From Favolaschia claudopus (Eukaryota > Basidiomycota > Agaricomycetes > Agaricales > Mycenaceae): a stretch of DNA of 64,000 bases. Position numbers and translations under genes: made by a program. Position 1 is the stretch's first letter. Every line of letters starts with the position of its first letter. The DNA lies in contig JAWWNJ010000024.1 in assembly GCA_037176885.1 (NCBI GenBank), positions 1,426,001 through 1,490,000 on the forward strand, in the 5' to 3' direction. This document shows positions 35,931 to 48,055 of this stretch, in pieces. Below the pieces are notes generated by a model. That model was not told the origin of the DNA. It saw only the letters and a list, made by a program, of their open reading frames with translations, and searched no databases.

Positions 35931-36519
35931 CTTGAGGTGAGAGTTACTGACTGAAATGGCTTGGAGGAAATTCAAAGGAAATTTGATTTGACTCACAGTG
36001 AGTCATGCGATGATTCCTATGCCCTCAAACTGTGCACTGGTCGTTCTTAAGTCCTCCCGTCCTTCCAATATACTTGGAGGTATCAACTGTCTCCACCTCA
36101 GCCTAAGATGCTGAGAGATGCTGGCAGCAGCCTGAGGAACGCAGCAAAGGTGCAATTGATTCAGGTGCGTACTTATAGCGTGGTCCCTCGTTTTCATAGT
36201 GGTTCGATGAGGGTCGCGCCGTTGGGCATACCCTTTGCGTCACTCTAGTCTGCGGTGCTGTCTACAGTAGTGTCGGCCACAGTCGGAAAAAGTATGTGCA
36301 AAGCAAGAGGAAAAAGCTCACTGATGACAAACCCTAACCTTAGATGTCGGCCATTGCTGGTGATTGCTGTGGCTGAAGAGACGACTCTGAAGAGTCCAGT
36401 CGGCGCATCCGACTCGCGGAGTCGCTTTCTTGCGCAATTGCTCGTTTCTTGCTCATTCTTCCGTTGCTCTTTGGCGTCTTCATGGACCTGAAACCTGAAA
36501 GTTGAACTCTTCGTATAAT
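35931..36519. repeat. LYS1 upstream region, end of gene block copy 3
   Basis: Homologous to 10918-11490 and 24963-25555, including the small plus-strand intron (about 36294-36342). Similarity ends sharply at 36519 after CTTCGTATAA; the C-rich unit and the module array are missing beyond this point. No complete gene. Confidence 0.5.
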
Positions 36520-36661
36520 GCTGAAAAACTCAGGACCGCTACCCCTCTCTCCAATGCCTTCGCAGTTCTTCGACTTCCTCAATTCTTCCAAATTTCCGAC
36601 CGTACGCGGCCGTAAAATGATCGGATTTGGCAGAGACCTCCGTTCTATGCTGCATCATGGA

Positions 36662-36862
36662 CTAGACGATGCGCTGCACGCTCTTCCTGAACTGCCAGTG
36701 TTCGTCTTCAATGATATCGTAGGCGCCGCTGTGCGACTCGGAGCTGGCGACTTCGATGGTAATGCTGGGCGATTGTATCCAATTGATGCTGAAGTCGTCA
36801 GTGGGGTGTTTTGGGAAGTAAGTCCATTCTTTGTTGCTTTCGTGGTCTTCCTCCAGTGCCAT
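36662..36862 (-). CDS. Possible fragment of a nuclease-like fungal protein
   Basis: A 66-residue frame reads PTDDFSINWIQSPSITIEVA and then SSESHSG. The D...(I/V)xIEVAxSES pattern resembles restriction-endonuclease-like domains found in many short agaric proteins, but the piece is too short to be sure and the opposite strand is open as well (36518-36952). It lies just beyond the break that ends gene block copy 3. Confidence 0.25.
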   Translation of the reverse strand: MALEEDHESNKEWTYFPKHPTDDFSINWIQSPSITIEVASSESHSGAYDIIEDEHWQFRKSVQRIV

Positions 36863-36869
36863 GTCTTGC

Positions 36870-37720
36870 TTATCGGGTCAACTTACCAGGTAACGGAGAA
36901 TAGCTGCGTCGGTTATCGGTTGATTATGTTGTTCATGTTAATTCTGAGGTAATTCCTCCGGGAACAAATACAGTCCTCGAAACATTGGTTTTGGGCAGAA
37001 TTGGGTCTCAGATTGTGCGGTGCGTGTCGAACTGATTTGTGTAACCTTACACTGGTGTCATGCTGGCGCTTGCTGGCGTCATGGCACTACATGGACAACC
37101 TACATGACTTGCGTACTTTCACAGGTCGCCGATCACAGAAATAACGGAGGAAAAAAGGAGCAAGAAAGGATCAAGCAAGGATCAAGAACCCCTGTGAGAG
37201 TTTGCGCGCGAAATGTTCGACTGTTGTTTCTGTGCGTGGGTGCCGGCGCGATGGAGCGCAGCGAGTCCAACATGATTCGCGTCCGTCCTCAGCGGTGTTT
37301 TTCCGCCATCCGCAAGAACTCACGGGCGCCTACGGCTTCAAGTTTGAGCCATTTGTGCGCGACGCGCAGTTTAGTCGCCGGTATGTACCCTGACTCGAAT
37401 GCTTTGTTTAGCATTATCAATACTTTGGCCTCTGTTATGTAGGAGCTCCGGGCAGAGGGTGGAAATTCCCCCAGCTTTGTGTATATGGAAATTAATTTTC
37501 TGGGTGAGCAAGAAATCGATGGGTTTAATCTCAATGCGGGACAATGACGAGATACTGAACTCCACCTTTTCCCATGAGCTTGACTCGAACTAATCAATTG
37601 TCGCGTCAAAGCTGCAAAAATCCTACCAAGTTCTTACTCCGAACGGATTCGCGACCCACGCGGACTGCGACGGCCCCGATTTGCGAGTCATGGATCCGTA
37701 CCCTTCTCATGTTTTTTTAC
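36870..37720. other. Unassigned stretch
   Basis: Short open frames on both strands (for example plus 37020-37442, minus 37289-37609) have no recognisable content. I see no supported feature. Confidence 0.3.
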
Positions 37721-37723
37721 ATG

Positions 37724-37731
37724 TATATAAG
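37724..37731 (+). promoter_or_regulatory. TATA box of the carboxylesterase gene
   Basis: TATATAAG lies 59 nt upstream of the carboxylesterase ATG at 37790, a normal distance for a fungal core promoter. Confidence 0.6.
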
Positions 37732-37789
37732 GCCGCAAAATGTTGCCCAAAAATCCCATCGAGTTCTTATTCATCCAAAAAAACAACCC

Positions 37790-40252
37790 ATGTTGTCTCT
37801 GCTGTCTCTCCAGCTTTGCCTCCCACTGCTCATGGTGGCGGGCGCGCCAACCGCACCCACCGTGTCGCTACCCTACGGCACCTTCGAAGGATTCAACTCG
37901 GGAAACCTAACCCAGTTTTTGGGTCTCCCGTTTGCTCAAGCGTAGGCCGTCGTCTGTCTGTCTCCCCAGTTCATAGTCGCTTATCGCAGTGCTCTACAGA
38001 GGTCGATTTGAATATCCTCGAGAGCCGAGCACATTCAGTGGTGTACAGAAAGCTATTAAATACGGGCCAGCCTGTCCTCAACAACATGAGTCGACGCCAC
38101 CAGGCGAACCGTTTAAGCAAAACACCTACGCCGTTGTTTCCGAGGACTGTGGGTCGACTTTTCTTCACGACATTCAAAAAACTAACATGTACTTTAATAG
38201 GTTTGACCCTGGACATATTCAGGCCGACCGGCGTCGACTCCACCACGAAGCTCCCTGTCCTTGTCGTAAGTATATTTTCTCAAGGATGACGTGCGCAACT
38301 GGATTGAGACGCTCTTTTCTCTAGTGGCTCTATGGAGGTAATTATTTATGAATGGATTCAAGTTCAAGTATTTGTGTGAACATCTCTCTAGGAGGATGGG
38401 AGGTTGGTGACAGTCGAGATTTCAACCTCACCCCTGCCGTCGAGCGATCCATTCAAATCGGCGAGCCATTCGTCGCTGTGACCATCAATTATCGTCTCAG
38501 TGGTGAGACTTTTCATACATCCTTCTCAAAAAGTTGAAACCTGACTGAAATCACTAATTAGTTTTCGGATGGCTGATGGGCAAAGAGGCGGCGGCGGCGG
38601 GACTGAATAACCTTGGCATGAGAGACCGTGAGTTTTCGGAGACGATCTTGCGACCTGATCTAAATCATGTTTCTTCTCGCAGAGATTTTCGCTTTGGAAT
38701 GGGTCGAAAGATACATCCATCTCTTTTCTGGTGATCCAAAAAGAGTCACGCTGTGGGCATCCTCAATTTGTACAAAATCTTTCTTCCTAACTCCAAGACA
38801 GTGGCGGACAAAGCGCCGGTTCCATATCTGCCGCATTTTTGACCATGGACAACGCACAGAACTCAAACACACTGTTCCGTGGAGTATGGCTGGTATGATA
38901 TTTGCTATTCTTTTTATCTGAGTGTTCTACTTACCACAATTTTCGCCAGGAATCCGGTCCGCCTAATCACATACCTCGTCAGACCGACGACCAATCGATT
39001 TACGACTTCGTCGTCTCATCGACGAATTGCGCCGACGCGGACGACACCATCGAGTGTTTGCAGCATGTTCCATACGACACTCTCATGACGGCCGTCAATA
39101 ACACTGCCGACTTTCTGGCGTATCGATCTCTGAACCTGGTTTGGACGCCGCGAATTGACGGGGAGTTGATTTTGAAGAGTCCGTGGTTGGCTGTTCAAGA
39201 AGGCGCGTATGCGAAGGTCTGTGAACCGCCGTATTGTGAATGAATCCATCGCTGAAATTTGTGAAGATTCCGATTGTTGGAGGTGTCTGCGAGGATGAAG
39301 GAACGTATGTGGAACCGTTAATTAAGCATCCTTTTCGTTGGCTAATAAATTCCGGTAAAATCAAGCATCTTTGCGCTATCCAGCCTCAATATAACGTGCG
39401 TGTTCACTTTTTTGTCTGCCGAATATTCTCTAACGTCTCGTAGAACCGACGCCGAATTTTTGGGCTACGTTCATTCCAAGTTCGTTTCGTATTTTCTGCA
39501 TCTCAGACTACTTTTGCTAATTCGAACACGCTTCCATAGTTTCTTCCCAGAGACTTCTTCAGATGAACTCGCGGAAATCGCTCGTCTATACCCAAGCGAT
39601 CCAGCCCAGGGATCACCATTCAATACGGGCACCCAGTTCCAAGTTAGGTATGGCCTTAACAAAGCGTGTTTCTATCTCGTGAGCTTGATGGCTGTTTTCT
39701 TAACGCAGTCCGGAATACAAGCGCGTCGCTGCCTTTATCGGCGATATGGCTATGGTGTCGCCTCTCCGGTTCCTCGCCGAGCATGCATCTTCGAGGCAAG
39801 ACGTCTGGACATGGTGTAAGTTTTCCGTCCTTCCTCTGTAACTCTTCTCATGTTTCTCTAGTGGTTGAAGCGAATCAAGCTGCGGGCGGGGCAGTTGGTG
39901 CATATCACTTGAGTGATATTCCGATCTGGTTGACTACGACTACATCTTTGGGGACACAGGGTATGGATGCACTCGGTGAGTTTCAAAGTTACTCCGATAT
40001 ATTTCCCTCTCGTTCGTCTTGCTTACCCAAATGTAAACAGTGAACTTTGTGAACACACTCGATCCCAATCAGCATCTCACACAAGGCAGCTCCGCGACTG
40101 TCTGGCCGAAGCACAATACGCCGTCTGCGGGAGGCAATTCTTCCTTGATTGTATTTGCTGACGATGGGGTGCGTGTCGCAGCGGATAATTATCGTCAAGA
40201 GGGGATGGATTATTTGAACTCTCTGCGATTGAAGGAGGCCAGCATGGATTAA
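37790..40252 (+). CDS. Secreted type-B carboxylesterase / lipase
   Basis: A multi-exon gene (at least 13 exons) encodes an alpha/beta-hydrolase of roughly 530-550 residues. The start MLSLLSLQLCLPLLMVAGAP is a signal peptide. Then come FLGLPFAQA, STFSGVQKAIKYGPACPQQ, SEDC (disulphide Cys), LPVLVWLYGG (oxyanion hole), NNLGMRDQIFALEWV, the nucleophile elbow GQSAG (after a short intron at about 38746-38792), VCEDEGT (acid Glu), GDMAMVSPLRF and GAYHLSDIP (catalytic His). The triad is complete. The usual TLWG before the elbow reads TLGG under the intron model GTGGGC...CAG, a weak donor. Known role of the family: hydrolysis of ester bonds in lipids or plant esters outside the cell. It is single copy here and unrelated to the repeats on either side. 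Confidence 0.85.
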
Positions 40253-40660
40253 GGGATTTGTAGAAACAGTTTAATTGTCCGAATACTTACTTTCGCTTGC
40301 TTTTCTTACAATAATACCCCAATTGGAGCTTTCCATACCAGGACGTCGGCGCTTATTCAATCTAAATCTGTACGTTCAAGCGGCGACGAATATTCTGTTG
40401 CAATGCTCTGGGCAAAACGTTTCCAATGTCTATGATATTTGGAGCGGCGATGTATGAACGTAACACTGCATGCAGATTTGTTAGCTGGCCAAGTGGCCGA
40501 AAGAATTACATAGCATGAATAGTAATTGAGAGTGCAGACTTATTGGTCGAAGATAAATAGAAACAAAAATCCTGGTAGAGATACGACGAACACAGTTTCT
40601 CTTACACAGTCTTAATGATACAGACCTGCCGCCATTGTCCAAAATTCTGCAGATCTGATG

Positions 40661-41997
40661 TTAACGAAAGTGCGATGGACAAATCCTAGAGCAAAAGATC
40701 GACGCACATGATTCATTTTCTGAAGGTTCGTTCTCAAGATCGGGTCCGGAAGAATCATTGGAGCTGTCGCTACCATTGAACTGAAGAGATGCATCCTTGT
40801 CGATGGTCGATATTATGCCTTCAAATATTTTGAGGCACTCGCCGATCCATGGACGCTGATCAGGATCCTTCGCGGTCATTTTCCCGGCCAAATCGCGAAA
40901 GACGTCCAGGCCGTCGTATTTCTAATTCGAAGAAGGAAAATTCAATCCTACTTGCCACATGATATATCAAAAGTTGAAATAGTATTACACACCTTCAAGA
41001 GAATCGTCATAACATTACCGAGCTGCCAGATATCGACCTTGAAAGGATTGTATGGTATCGTGTCGGATAGTTCGGGTGTCTGTCTCCAGTATTGACCGAA
41101 CACACCCGTATCGCGAGCATATTCGAGAGGCATCTCCTGTGGGAACCCCGTCGAGAGCCCGAAATCGATGATGAAGTAGTTTACACGCCCAGCGGAATGC
41201 CGAGGTATCGAGGTGATTCCGGTGAGCCTTGTATCGTCTTTGCACCAGGTATTAACCATATGCCATCCGTCTGGAATGATGCGGCAAGCATCCATCATGA
41301 GGTTTCCCGGTCCCAAGTCTCTAGAATCGACTTCAATAAATTCACTGAACAATGGGAGCGAATCCGAGCGATCAACACACCTGTGCGCCACATGCCGCTC
41401 ATGAAAGTATTGGGTTCCCTAAGTTTGCCAGCCAGAGTCAGCGATCCAAAGTTAACAATCATCAGATGTACATGCCTTCAGAAACTGATGAAGTGCTTCA
41501 GACACTTGACCCAGTCGTTCGAACGGAGGATCGTCGAATTCACGCAGAAAAGGCATCACGACCATAAGTTGCTCGGTTAAATCAATGATATCCAGAATAG
41601 GAACAGCATGGTTGTCTGGATGTGGGTACTCTTCAAGAAGAATCTTGCCAAAATGGATGGATAGATCGGCCTCTTGTCCTCTCCTGACGTGCCTCAGTAC
41701 GACTTTGACACCGTCTGCGGTTCGTATGGCATCGATTAGTTTTCCTTCCTGACAATGTTCAATGGATTATCAGCCCCCTGAAGAAGGTAGAAGGAGACGG
41801 CCGACACGAACTCCATCCAAACCAAGCGAGTCTTCGAATGTGTATGGGGAGACCCCTTCGTTCTCAGGCAGTTCCCATGTAGGGACCCAGTCTGGGTGAT
41901 ATCGTTTGCGCAGGGCGTAGCCGCGGGAAAGCAAGAGATTGTAGTGTTTGGACCACCAGATTTCGGAGGGGATGAAGGAGGAGCGGGCATCTGTCAT
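40661..41997 (-). CDS. Agaric-type protein kinase-like protein
   Basis: The start MTDARSSFIPSEIWWSKHY and RGYALRKRYHPDWVPTW are typical of a large kinase family in mushrooms. After an intron (donor GTTCGT) come KLIDAIRTADGVKVVLRHV, DNHAVPILDII, MPFLREFDDPPF, YFHERHVAHRDLGPGNLMMD (catalytic loop, HRD and Asn), YFIIDFGLST (DFG), TPELS (in place of APE), PFKVDIWQLGN and RDLAGKMTAKDPDQRPW. The Lys expected in VVLK is Arg here, so ATP binding may be altered, although HRD and DFG are intact. One intron appears to be GC-AG (AAG|GCATGT near 41480). The tail is Ser/Asp/Glu-rich. Substrate unknown; probably cytosolic. Confidence 0.75.
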
Positions 41998-43057
41998 CTC
42001 TTTGCAAGGACTTGTTATGGGGAGTGGTAAGAAGCGCGTTGTGGGTCCCATTGGTCATGTGCATCAATCTAAATGCGTCGATGCGACACTTCCCATGTCA
42101 GTGGGGACCTTGGAATCCGAATGCGGACGCCTCATGCTATTCGAGGCTGAAGTTCCGCATTTTGGCAAAAATTTATGAGTTGGTTTGCTTTCGGACAGCG
42201 GATTCAAAATTGCGTTAACACAAGGAAAGCGATAGCAGAGTCTGGTGTCGAAGATACAACGACTGACCAGAGAAACAGAGCAGCCCTGACTTGGCATAGA
42301 AGGAGGAGGACGTGGTCAATCGCAAGCTGCAGCCAAGTTTCGGACGGGACGACGATTGACCAGGGAAGGCGACGGTGCTTCGAATCCACATCACTTTCGT
42401 CGTCCAGAAAATTTCGAGCTGTTTTTCTAAGCTATATCTATGCACAGAAGATGTAGATGAACGGCTCCGGAGCGCCTTAGACGTGAATTAATGTGATTCT
42501 CCTTGCGTATCTGCTTGGGTGGAGGCTTAGATAACTTCGAGATTAAAGAAGAGATGCCCAACTTCAAACAGGCGATTCTATGTCCGGTAGAAGGTGAAGA
42601 AACTCGGAAAGCATGAGAAGCACACTTGAATCGTCATGCAGAGCGACATTGGTTATCGCTCCTCGATGAAATACGTTATAGAAACGTGCGTTTTTTTTTC
42701 CGTGTCTTCCCCATCCACGTGTAATTTGGCCAAACTTCCCGAATGACCAGGACGACGAAGAGCATAGATCTTGCCAGAAATTGACTATCGTCCCTTGAAC
42801 CGTCCACGACCCAGAGAAAGAACGTTGCCTAGAGCATACGCAAATTTACAGCCAGATTCCGCGTTTTTGATGGGGTTTTCAATTGATTCGCAGTGCTGCC
42901 TCGCGAGTTCCGCGTTGAATTCGTAGATATGGCGACGAACAGGACAATCACCGCTTCAATGAGGCCACAATCGATGAGAGCCAGCCTCAGCCAGAGCACA
43001 ATAAAGCGGAGGAGGTCAATGGCAAGTGGTGTACAAACAAGGGACAAACAGCGGAGA
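41998..43057. other. Intergenic stretch between divergent kinase and AA9 genes
   Basis: About 1.1 kb with short frames only; I see nothing gene-like. It should hold the promoters of both genes. Confidence 0.4.
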
Positions 43058-43150
43058 TTTAAATACCCATCACAACTGTTGGAGTTCACTTCCTTCCTTC
43101 CTCATCCTCCTCCTTCCCCCCAAACCTCCTCCTCCCCGTCCTTCATTTCG
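43058..43150 (+). promoter_or_regulatory. Core promoter of the AA9 gene: TATA-like box and CT-rich tract
   Basis: TTTAAATA at 43058-43065 is followed by a pyrimidine-rich tract (43086-43150) running up to the ATG at 43153. This arrangement is common at strongly expressed basidiomycete genes, with transcription starting in or just after the CT block. Confidence 0.55.
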
Positions 43151-43152
43151 CC

Positions 43153-45478
43153 ATGAAATCCTTCACCGCCGCTCTCTTCACCGCCTCGCTCGCTACCTCC
43201 GTCGTCGCCCACGGTTGGGTCGGCAAACTCACCGTCAACGGCAAAGCCTTCAAAGGCAACGAACCGACCGAGCAGACGCCAAACGGCGCGCCCAGCGTCG
43301 TCAGGCAGATCGCGAACAACCTCCCCGTGAAGGACACCACCTCCCCCGACATCACCTGCGGCCGATCAGCCAAACCCGCCGCGCTCGTCGCCACCGCCGC
43401 ACCCGGAGACAAGCTGCAATTCAACTGGAATACGCTCGCTGCTGGCGGGTTGTGGTTCCATGACGTGGGGCCGATGATGACCTATCTTGCGAGTTGCGGC
43501 AGTGGGAGTTGCGCGGATTTCGATGCCAGCAAGGCGAAGTGGTTCAAGATCGATGAGCAGGGTCAGTTGGCGGATGGGACCTGGGCTCAGGCAAAGCTTG
43601 GTGAGTTTCCTTTCGCTTTTCGTTCCTTGGGTCTTCCGGCGGTGTGTCATCGTTTTTTTCGTTTTTTTTTTTTTTTTTTTTTTTTCCGTGGTGTTACGCG
43701 TCGATTTTCGTCGGGAATCAACTCCAACGCACGATCGCTCCACAGTCACGCATGCGAGCGATCGGCGTAGACGTGGGCACCCCAAGTGTTGTGGTCCTCT
43801 TCTCCCTCGTTGATGTTTGGTCGTTGTACGGTGTTCTCCATGCGGGCCCCGAACGTCTCGTCTTTGGTGTGAAGTGTGGATGCCGCACCACATAGCGCGT
43901 CGGCGACGAAATACGTCGAAGGATTTGGAATCGGAGTGAATTCCTCATCTTGTTGTTCATTGCCCTACGGCAACAAGCTTCACTACCTCCATTGTTTTGT
44001 CGTCAGTTCGGTGGTTTGTTCTGGTGTTGCACTCTGATACCCCGGCGATCTTGGTCGGTGATCCTTTTTGATGTTCGTCGCTGTATTGCGCCGTGTAGCA
44101 TTGATGCCGCCCCCACCTTTTGGTTTTTCGTGTTTGATGCTTCGTCGACGTGCGGCGCCGATCTTCACCATGGTTGAGAGCATCGTGTCTGCGGTTTCCC
44201 TCAAGCGTGCCGCGTTATTTTTCTCGTGCTTCTATCTTTTTTCGTCTCTTTCCGTTTATACTTTTCGTTCTGCTTCTATTCTTTCTGTTTATACTTCTCT
44301 ATTTTTGCGTTGGGCTTCCATTGTTGGAGCTCTGTGTGCTATTCGCAGCTCTTGTTTACTTCCCGGTTCGTACGGGTGGAATGCGTTGGAGACGGCCCTT
44401 GGCACCCTGTTGTTCTCATCCATGGGATTATTGCACAGTTCATTGACGGAGGTTTCCATGGGCGTTGCCCTCGAGTGACGTTACGGCGCCGATCTTTGGT
44501 TTCGTATGGCTGAGAGCATCGGGTTGAGTGCGCGGGCTCGTTTTGTTCTTTTTCTACTTCTCCATCTTTGCGCTAGGCTTCATTGTTGGAGCGCTAAAGC
44601 ACCTTCTCCTTCTCCCGGCTTCCTTCTTGTTATCCTTTCCTGCTGTGGCCTGCAGTGGAAATGCTCGATCACGGTCAGAACGCGACGGCCCTTCGCACCC
44701 TGGTGTTTCCCGAGCGTCTCGATTTTTCTTCATGTTTCTATCTTTTCTTGTTTCTGCCTTTTTTTCTACGTCGAATCCTTGCCTTCCCTTTTGTACTTTC
44801 ACTACTCCTTCCCTTACTAACCTATCCCCAGACACCGGCGCTCCCGCCTCCGTAACCCTCCCCTCCAACCTCAAAGCCGGCAACTACCTCGTCCGCAACG
44901 AACTCATCGCCCTGCATACCGCCCAATCCGAAGGCAACGCCGAGTTCTACCCTTCCTGCTCGCAGTTGACCGTCACCGGCTCCGGCACGGGCGTCCCCGC
45001 CGCCAGCGAGCTCGTCAGTTTCCCTGGCGCGTATAAGCCGAAGGATGCGGGGATTCTCATCGATGTGCGTGGTTCCGCTCCCGCTGTTTTTTATGATTGA
45101 ATTGACACGGGGGTGTAGATCTACAACATGAGGCGAGGCTCGTACAAGTTCCCTGGGCCCGCTATCGCCTCGTTCGTCAAGGGCGGTTCGGCGCCTGCGG
45201 ATCCCTCTGCCGACCCTCCTGCTGAGACTACGAAGGAGCCCGCATCGACGTCGACGAAGACGAAGGGCGCAGCGTCGACGTCCACTGCTGCACCGCCGAA
45301 GAGCACCGGCACCGGCAAACCAGCCAAGTCGTGCAAGCGCAGGACTAGGCGCGCTGTCGAGGCCATCGTTCCCGAGGCCGTCGAAGTTGAAGTCGAGGTC
45401 GCCGCGGAAGACCGCATCCCTGACGTCCGCCGCTCGCGTACGCGCCACCTGCATCGGTTTGGTGCCAAGTCGTTCTAA
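43153..45478 (+). CDS. AA9 lytic polysaccharide monooxygenase (cellulose-active family)
   Basis: Three exons (43153-43600, 44832-45064, 45119-45478) give 346 residues. A 19-residue signal peptide ends in VVA, leaving His20 as the N-terminal copper ligand (HGWVGKLTVNG). His103 in WFHDVGPMMTYLASC is the second ligand of the histidine brace. The H-x8-Q-x-Y motif reads H178-x8-E187-x-Y189, that is Glu for Gln. FYPSCSQLTVTGSG and IYNMRRGSYKFPGP complete the domain. There is no CBM1; instead the last 100 residues are a Ser/Thr/Pro linker and a charged, Arg-rich tail. Role: copper-dependent oxidative cleavage of cellulose or related glucans outside the cell. Intron 1 is 1231 bp, about twenty times the local norm. 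Confidence 0.9.
43662..43685 (+). repeat. Poly-T run in AA9 intron 1
   Basis: An uninterrupted run of about 24 T, 60 bp inside the long intron. Its length may be affected by sequencing error. Confidence 0.8.
44155..44780 (+). repeat. Diverged tandem duplication inside AA9 intron 1
   Basis: A segment beginning CGCCGATCTTCACC (44157) is repeated from 44487 (CGCCGATCTTTGG). Both copies continue with GAGAGCATCG, then TACTTCTC(T/C)AT(T/C)TTTGCG, CCATTGTTGGAG or CATTGTTGGAG, and ACGGCCCTT(G/C)GCACCCTG. The spacing is about 300-330 bp. The duplication accounts for much of the excess intron length. No frame in it is coding. Confidence 0.6.
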
Positions 45479-46854
45479 GCGCCCCAGCCTCTTCCCCCTT
45501 ACATGACGAACACGAACAACACATCCCCTCGACATTCCCTACCAAACACCCACACGATTCCTCCGACTCACTGTCTCTTCTCTTCTCCCCTGCACGCCTT
45601 GCTTTGCTTCGCTTTCCCTGCTTTCCCAGAACCATCCAGCCGCCGAGTGCCGCCGATACGTAGACCTAGCGTTTATTGCGTATGTATTGTAGACTCCCGA
45701 GTGGAGATTGGCTTCTTGCGAGTCGAGGAGTCGAAGAAGTATTTGAAGAGTTATAGCTTTGCTAGCCTAGTAGCTGGCGCATCATGTATTGAATTCTTGT
45801 GCATAGATACACAGAAATTGAAATTGAATTGAAGAAATGAAAAGCAAACGGGCCAAGAGATTCAAGAAAAGACTGAAGGATATGATTTTTTTTTCGGGAG
45901 AAATCGGAGGATCCTTTGTTTGGCTGTCGTTTGTGCGGTCTTGGTGATTTAACCACCACCACCTCCTCATCTCTAGCCAGTCGCTTGCACCTCCGTCTCT
46001 TATCCGACTCTATCGCTTTCCTTGTGGTCACCGTTGGCGTACCGCGAAAATTGAATCAATGGCAAATCAATGGTCCAAAAAAAAGCGAATCGACTGCAGA
46101 ACTTCAGCTTGAAGCCTAGCCGCAAGTGTGAAATAATGAAGACTCGGAGGGCGTAGGCTCTGTCGATATACGTGCGATGCATCCAAGCTTCGATGCGAAA
46201 ACCACCCGGTGGCAGGAGAAGCACGCGGAATGCGCACAATTCTCGCCTTGCTTTGAGGTGGCATGCAAGATGGCTGGGCTGTCTTCCGATTGTTGTCTCC
46301 GACTTCGGCCTTCGACACCATCCACAGTTGCTGCCGTTACATAAGGGAGCCCTCTTCTCGCCGTGAACATTTCTCTTCACAAATTTTCGATAAAACTCTT
46401 CTTTTTAATTATCTCTTACGGTGGCGATGCGATGGAGTAGACGTCACCTCTCGTCAAGCAAGCTCATGAAATCGGTGCGACACGGACGCGCTCTCAACTT
46501 GAATCAACTAACCGCCGTTGATCTACAGCCAAAACTTCCACCACATAAACAGGCAAAACAATCGCATTCGACGTATGACTAACAGTACAACTTGACAGCT
46601 GGGCGCTAAACGCGCTCGTACAAGGTACAACAAAACACGGGTCGGGGTAGCAAATCAGAGCATATACAAAGCGGAGAAGGAATTCGTGGCGCGTCGTGAC
46701 GATATTGAGTATGTGGGTTTCTTATCTCTTGAGGGAGGACAATGAGAAAGAGGATTCGAAGAATCCCGGCACAACTTGATGCTTCCTAGGGGATCACACA
46801 TTCAGCACGATGGCGCTCTACTATGTGCAACGAAGACTTCAATCACCTGGACAA
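45479..46854. other. Intergenic stretch
   Basis: Holds the 3' ends of the AA9 gene and of the convergent gene at 46855-47975. Short frames only (for example minus 46000-46380); nothing recognised. Confidence 0.4.
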
Positions 46855-47975
46855 TCAAGGGCCGCGATAGCTCGAGCCCGGGGGCTTTCCTCCTCGCTGG
46901 CTACTGCTGCCAGGCTGACCAGGCCAGTACTGGCCGCCCGGATTCTGCGCGGGTGGATACGCGCCGTATGGGTACGTTCCTCCCCCTGCATACGAGGCTG
47001 GACCTCCTCCGTACTGATTCGGCGGAGCCTGCGTATACTGACTCGGAGCTTGTGGGTTGTATGCATTCGGAGCCTGGGGATAGCTAGGGTGCCCTTGGTA
47101 GCCGGGGTACTGACTCTGAGACGGCACCTGGCCCGACGATGGTGGCATGTAGGAACTCGAAGAGGGCTGACCATGACTGGAGGGATACAAATATCCCGGC
47201 TGCTGCTGCGTGCCTCCAGACCTGGAATTGCCTGCGGAAGGGTTGGGCGCCTGTTGGCCAGATCCTGGTATCACCCAACCGCTACCCGAGCTCTGTGCAA
47301 TCGGGGGAGCTGGCTCTTGTGGTTTGTATTTATATTCACGAGGCTGATCAAGATACTTGTTGTAGGCCCAGTAACCGCTGGGTTGCGGAGGCGTGCGACT
47401 GACAGACAACAAAAAGTCAGCACGCGGGCTCTGAGCGTCGATGACTAGATAATAACTTACGGATCAACATTCGAAATAACTGGCACCTCCTGGTTGAATC
47501 CTTGATAGCTGCGCTCAAAGTTCTTGTCGCCGGAATCTTTCTGTTCATTAATATTTCACATCAGCGACTCATTCCAGGCGCAAATGGATTCCATTCACCT
47601 TGACCGCCTTACGCAAGAACTCCGATTTCTGCTGAAGTTCAGACAGTCGCATATCAAGACTTCCCGCGTTCTTGCCATGAGCGGCCAAGGCTCTGGATTC
47701 CAACGCATTCGCTTGTTGTTGGAGTCTGTAACACTTGCAGCACAACGCAAGATCGTAGGAGAAAATCAATACTTGGTCAACTCGGGCTGGTGTTTGTGCA
47801 CCAACGCCGGACTGGCTTCTTCGTTCATCGTGTTTCGCGTTTTGACCAGCTTCTCGTGAGATTTTCTCAAACTGAGTTTGCGACTCCGTGTGGTCAGAAA
47901 GCCACCGACTGTCTGCTTCGGTGGTTGGCGAGGTGGGGGTGCTTGCTCGTTGGAATCAGACTCAGAGTCGGACAT
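46855..47975 (-). CDS. Unrecognised protein with coiled-coil segment and prion-like C-terminus
   Basis: Exons 47802-47975, 47599-47733, 47461-47540 and 46855-47398 join in frame to 310 residues. The N-terminus MSDSESDSNEQAPPP is acidic and disordered, followed by a basic patch (TRSRKLSLRKSHEKLVKTR) and a helical stretch (LQQQANALESRALAAHGKN) likely to form a coiled coil. YWAYNKYLDQPREYKYKPQ precedes about 140 residues rich in Gln, Pro, Gly, Tyr and Ser (PGYQGHPSYPQAPNAYNPQA and similar). This composition is typical of proteins that form condensates or bind RNA. No catalytic domain is visible. Exon 1 to 2 splicing (donor GTGCAC) is the least certain part. The promoter borders the tandem array at 48131. 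Confidence 0.6.
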
Positions 47976-48055
47976 TCTCCAGGGTGGACAAGACGGATGT
48001 GGCGCCACCGGGTTGAGGGATGAAAATTGTGTGCACCCACAGGTCGAACCAGCAC

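Noticed and set aside
43487..44820. Phe/Ser/Leu-rich frames that look like membrane proteins
   Set aside because: They lie inside AA9 intron 1 and come from T-rich sequence and the poly-T run; the AA9 exons on both sides need this to be an intron.
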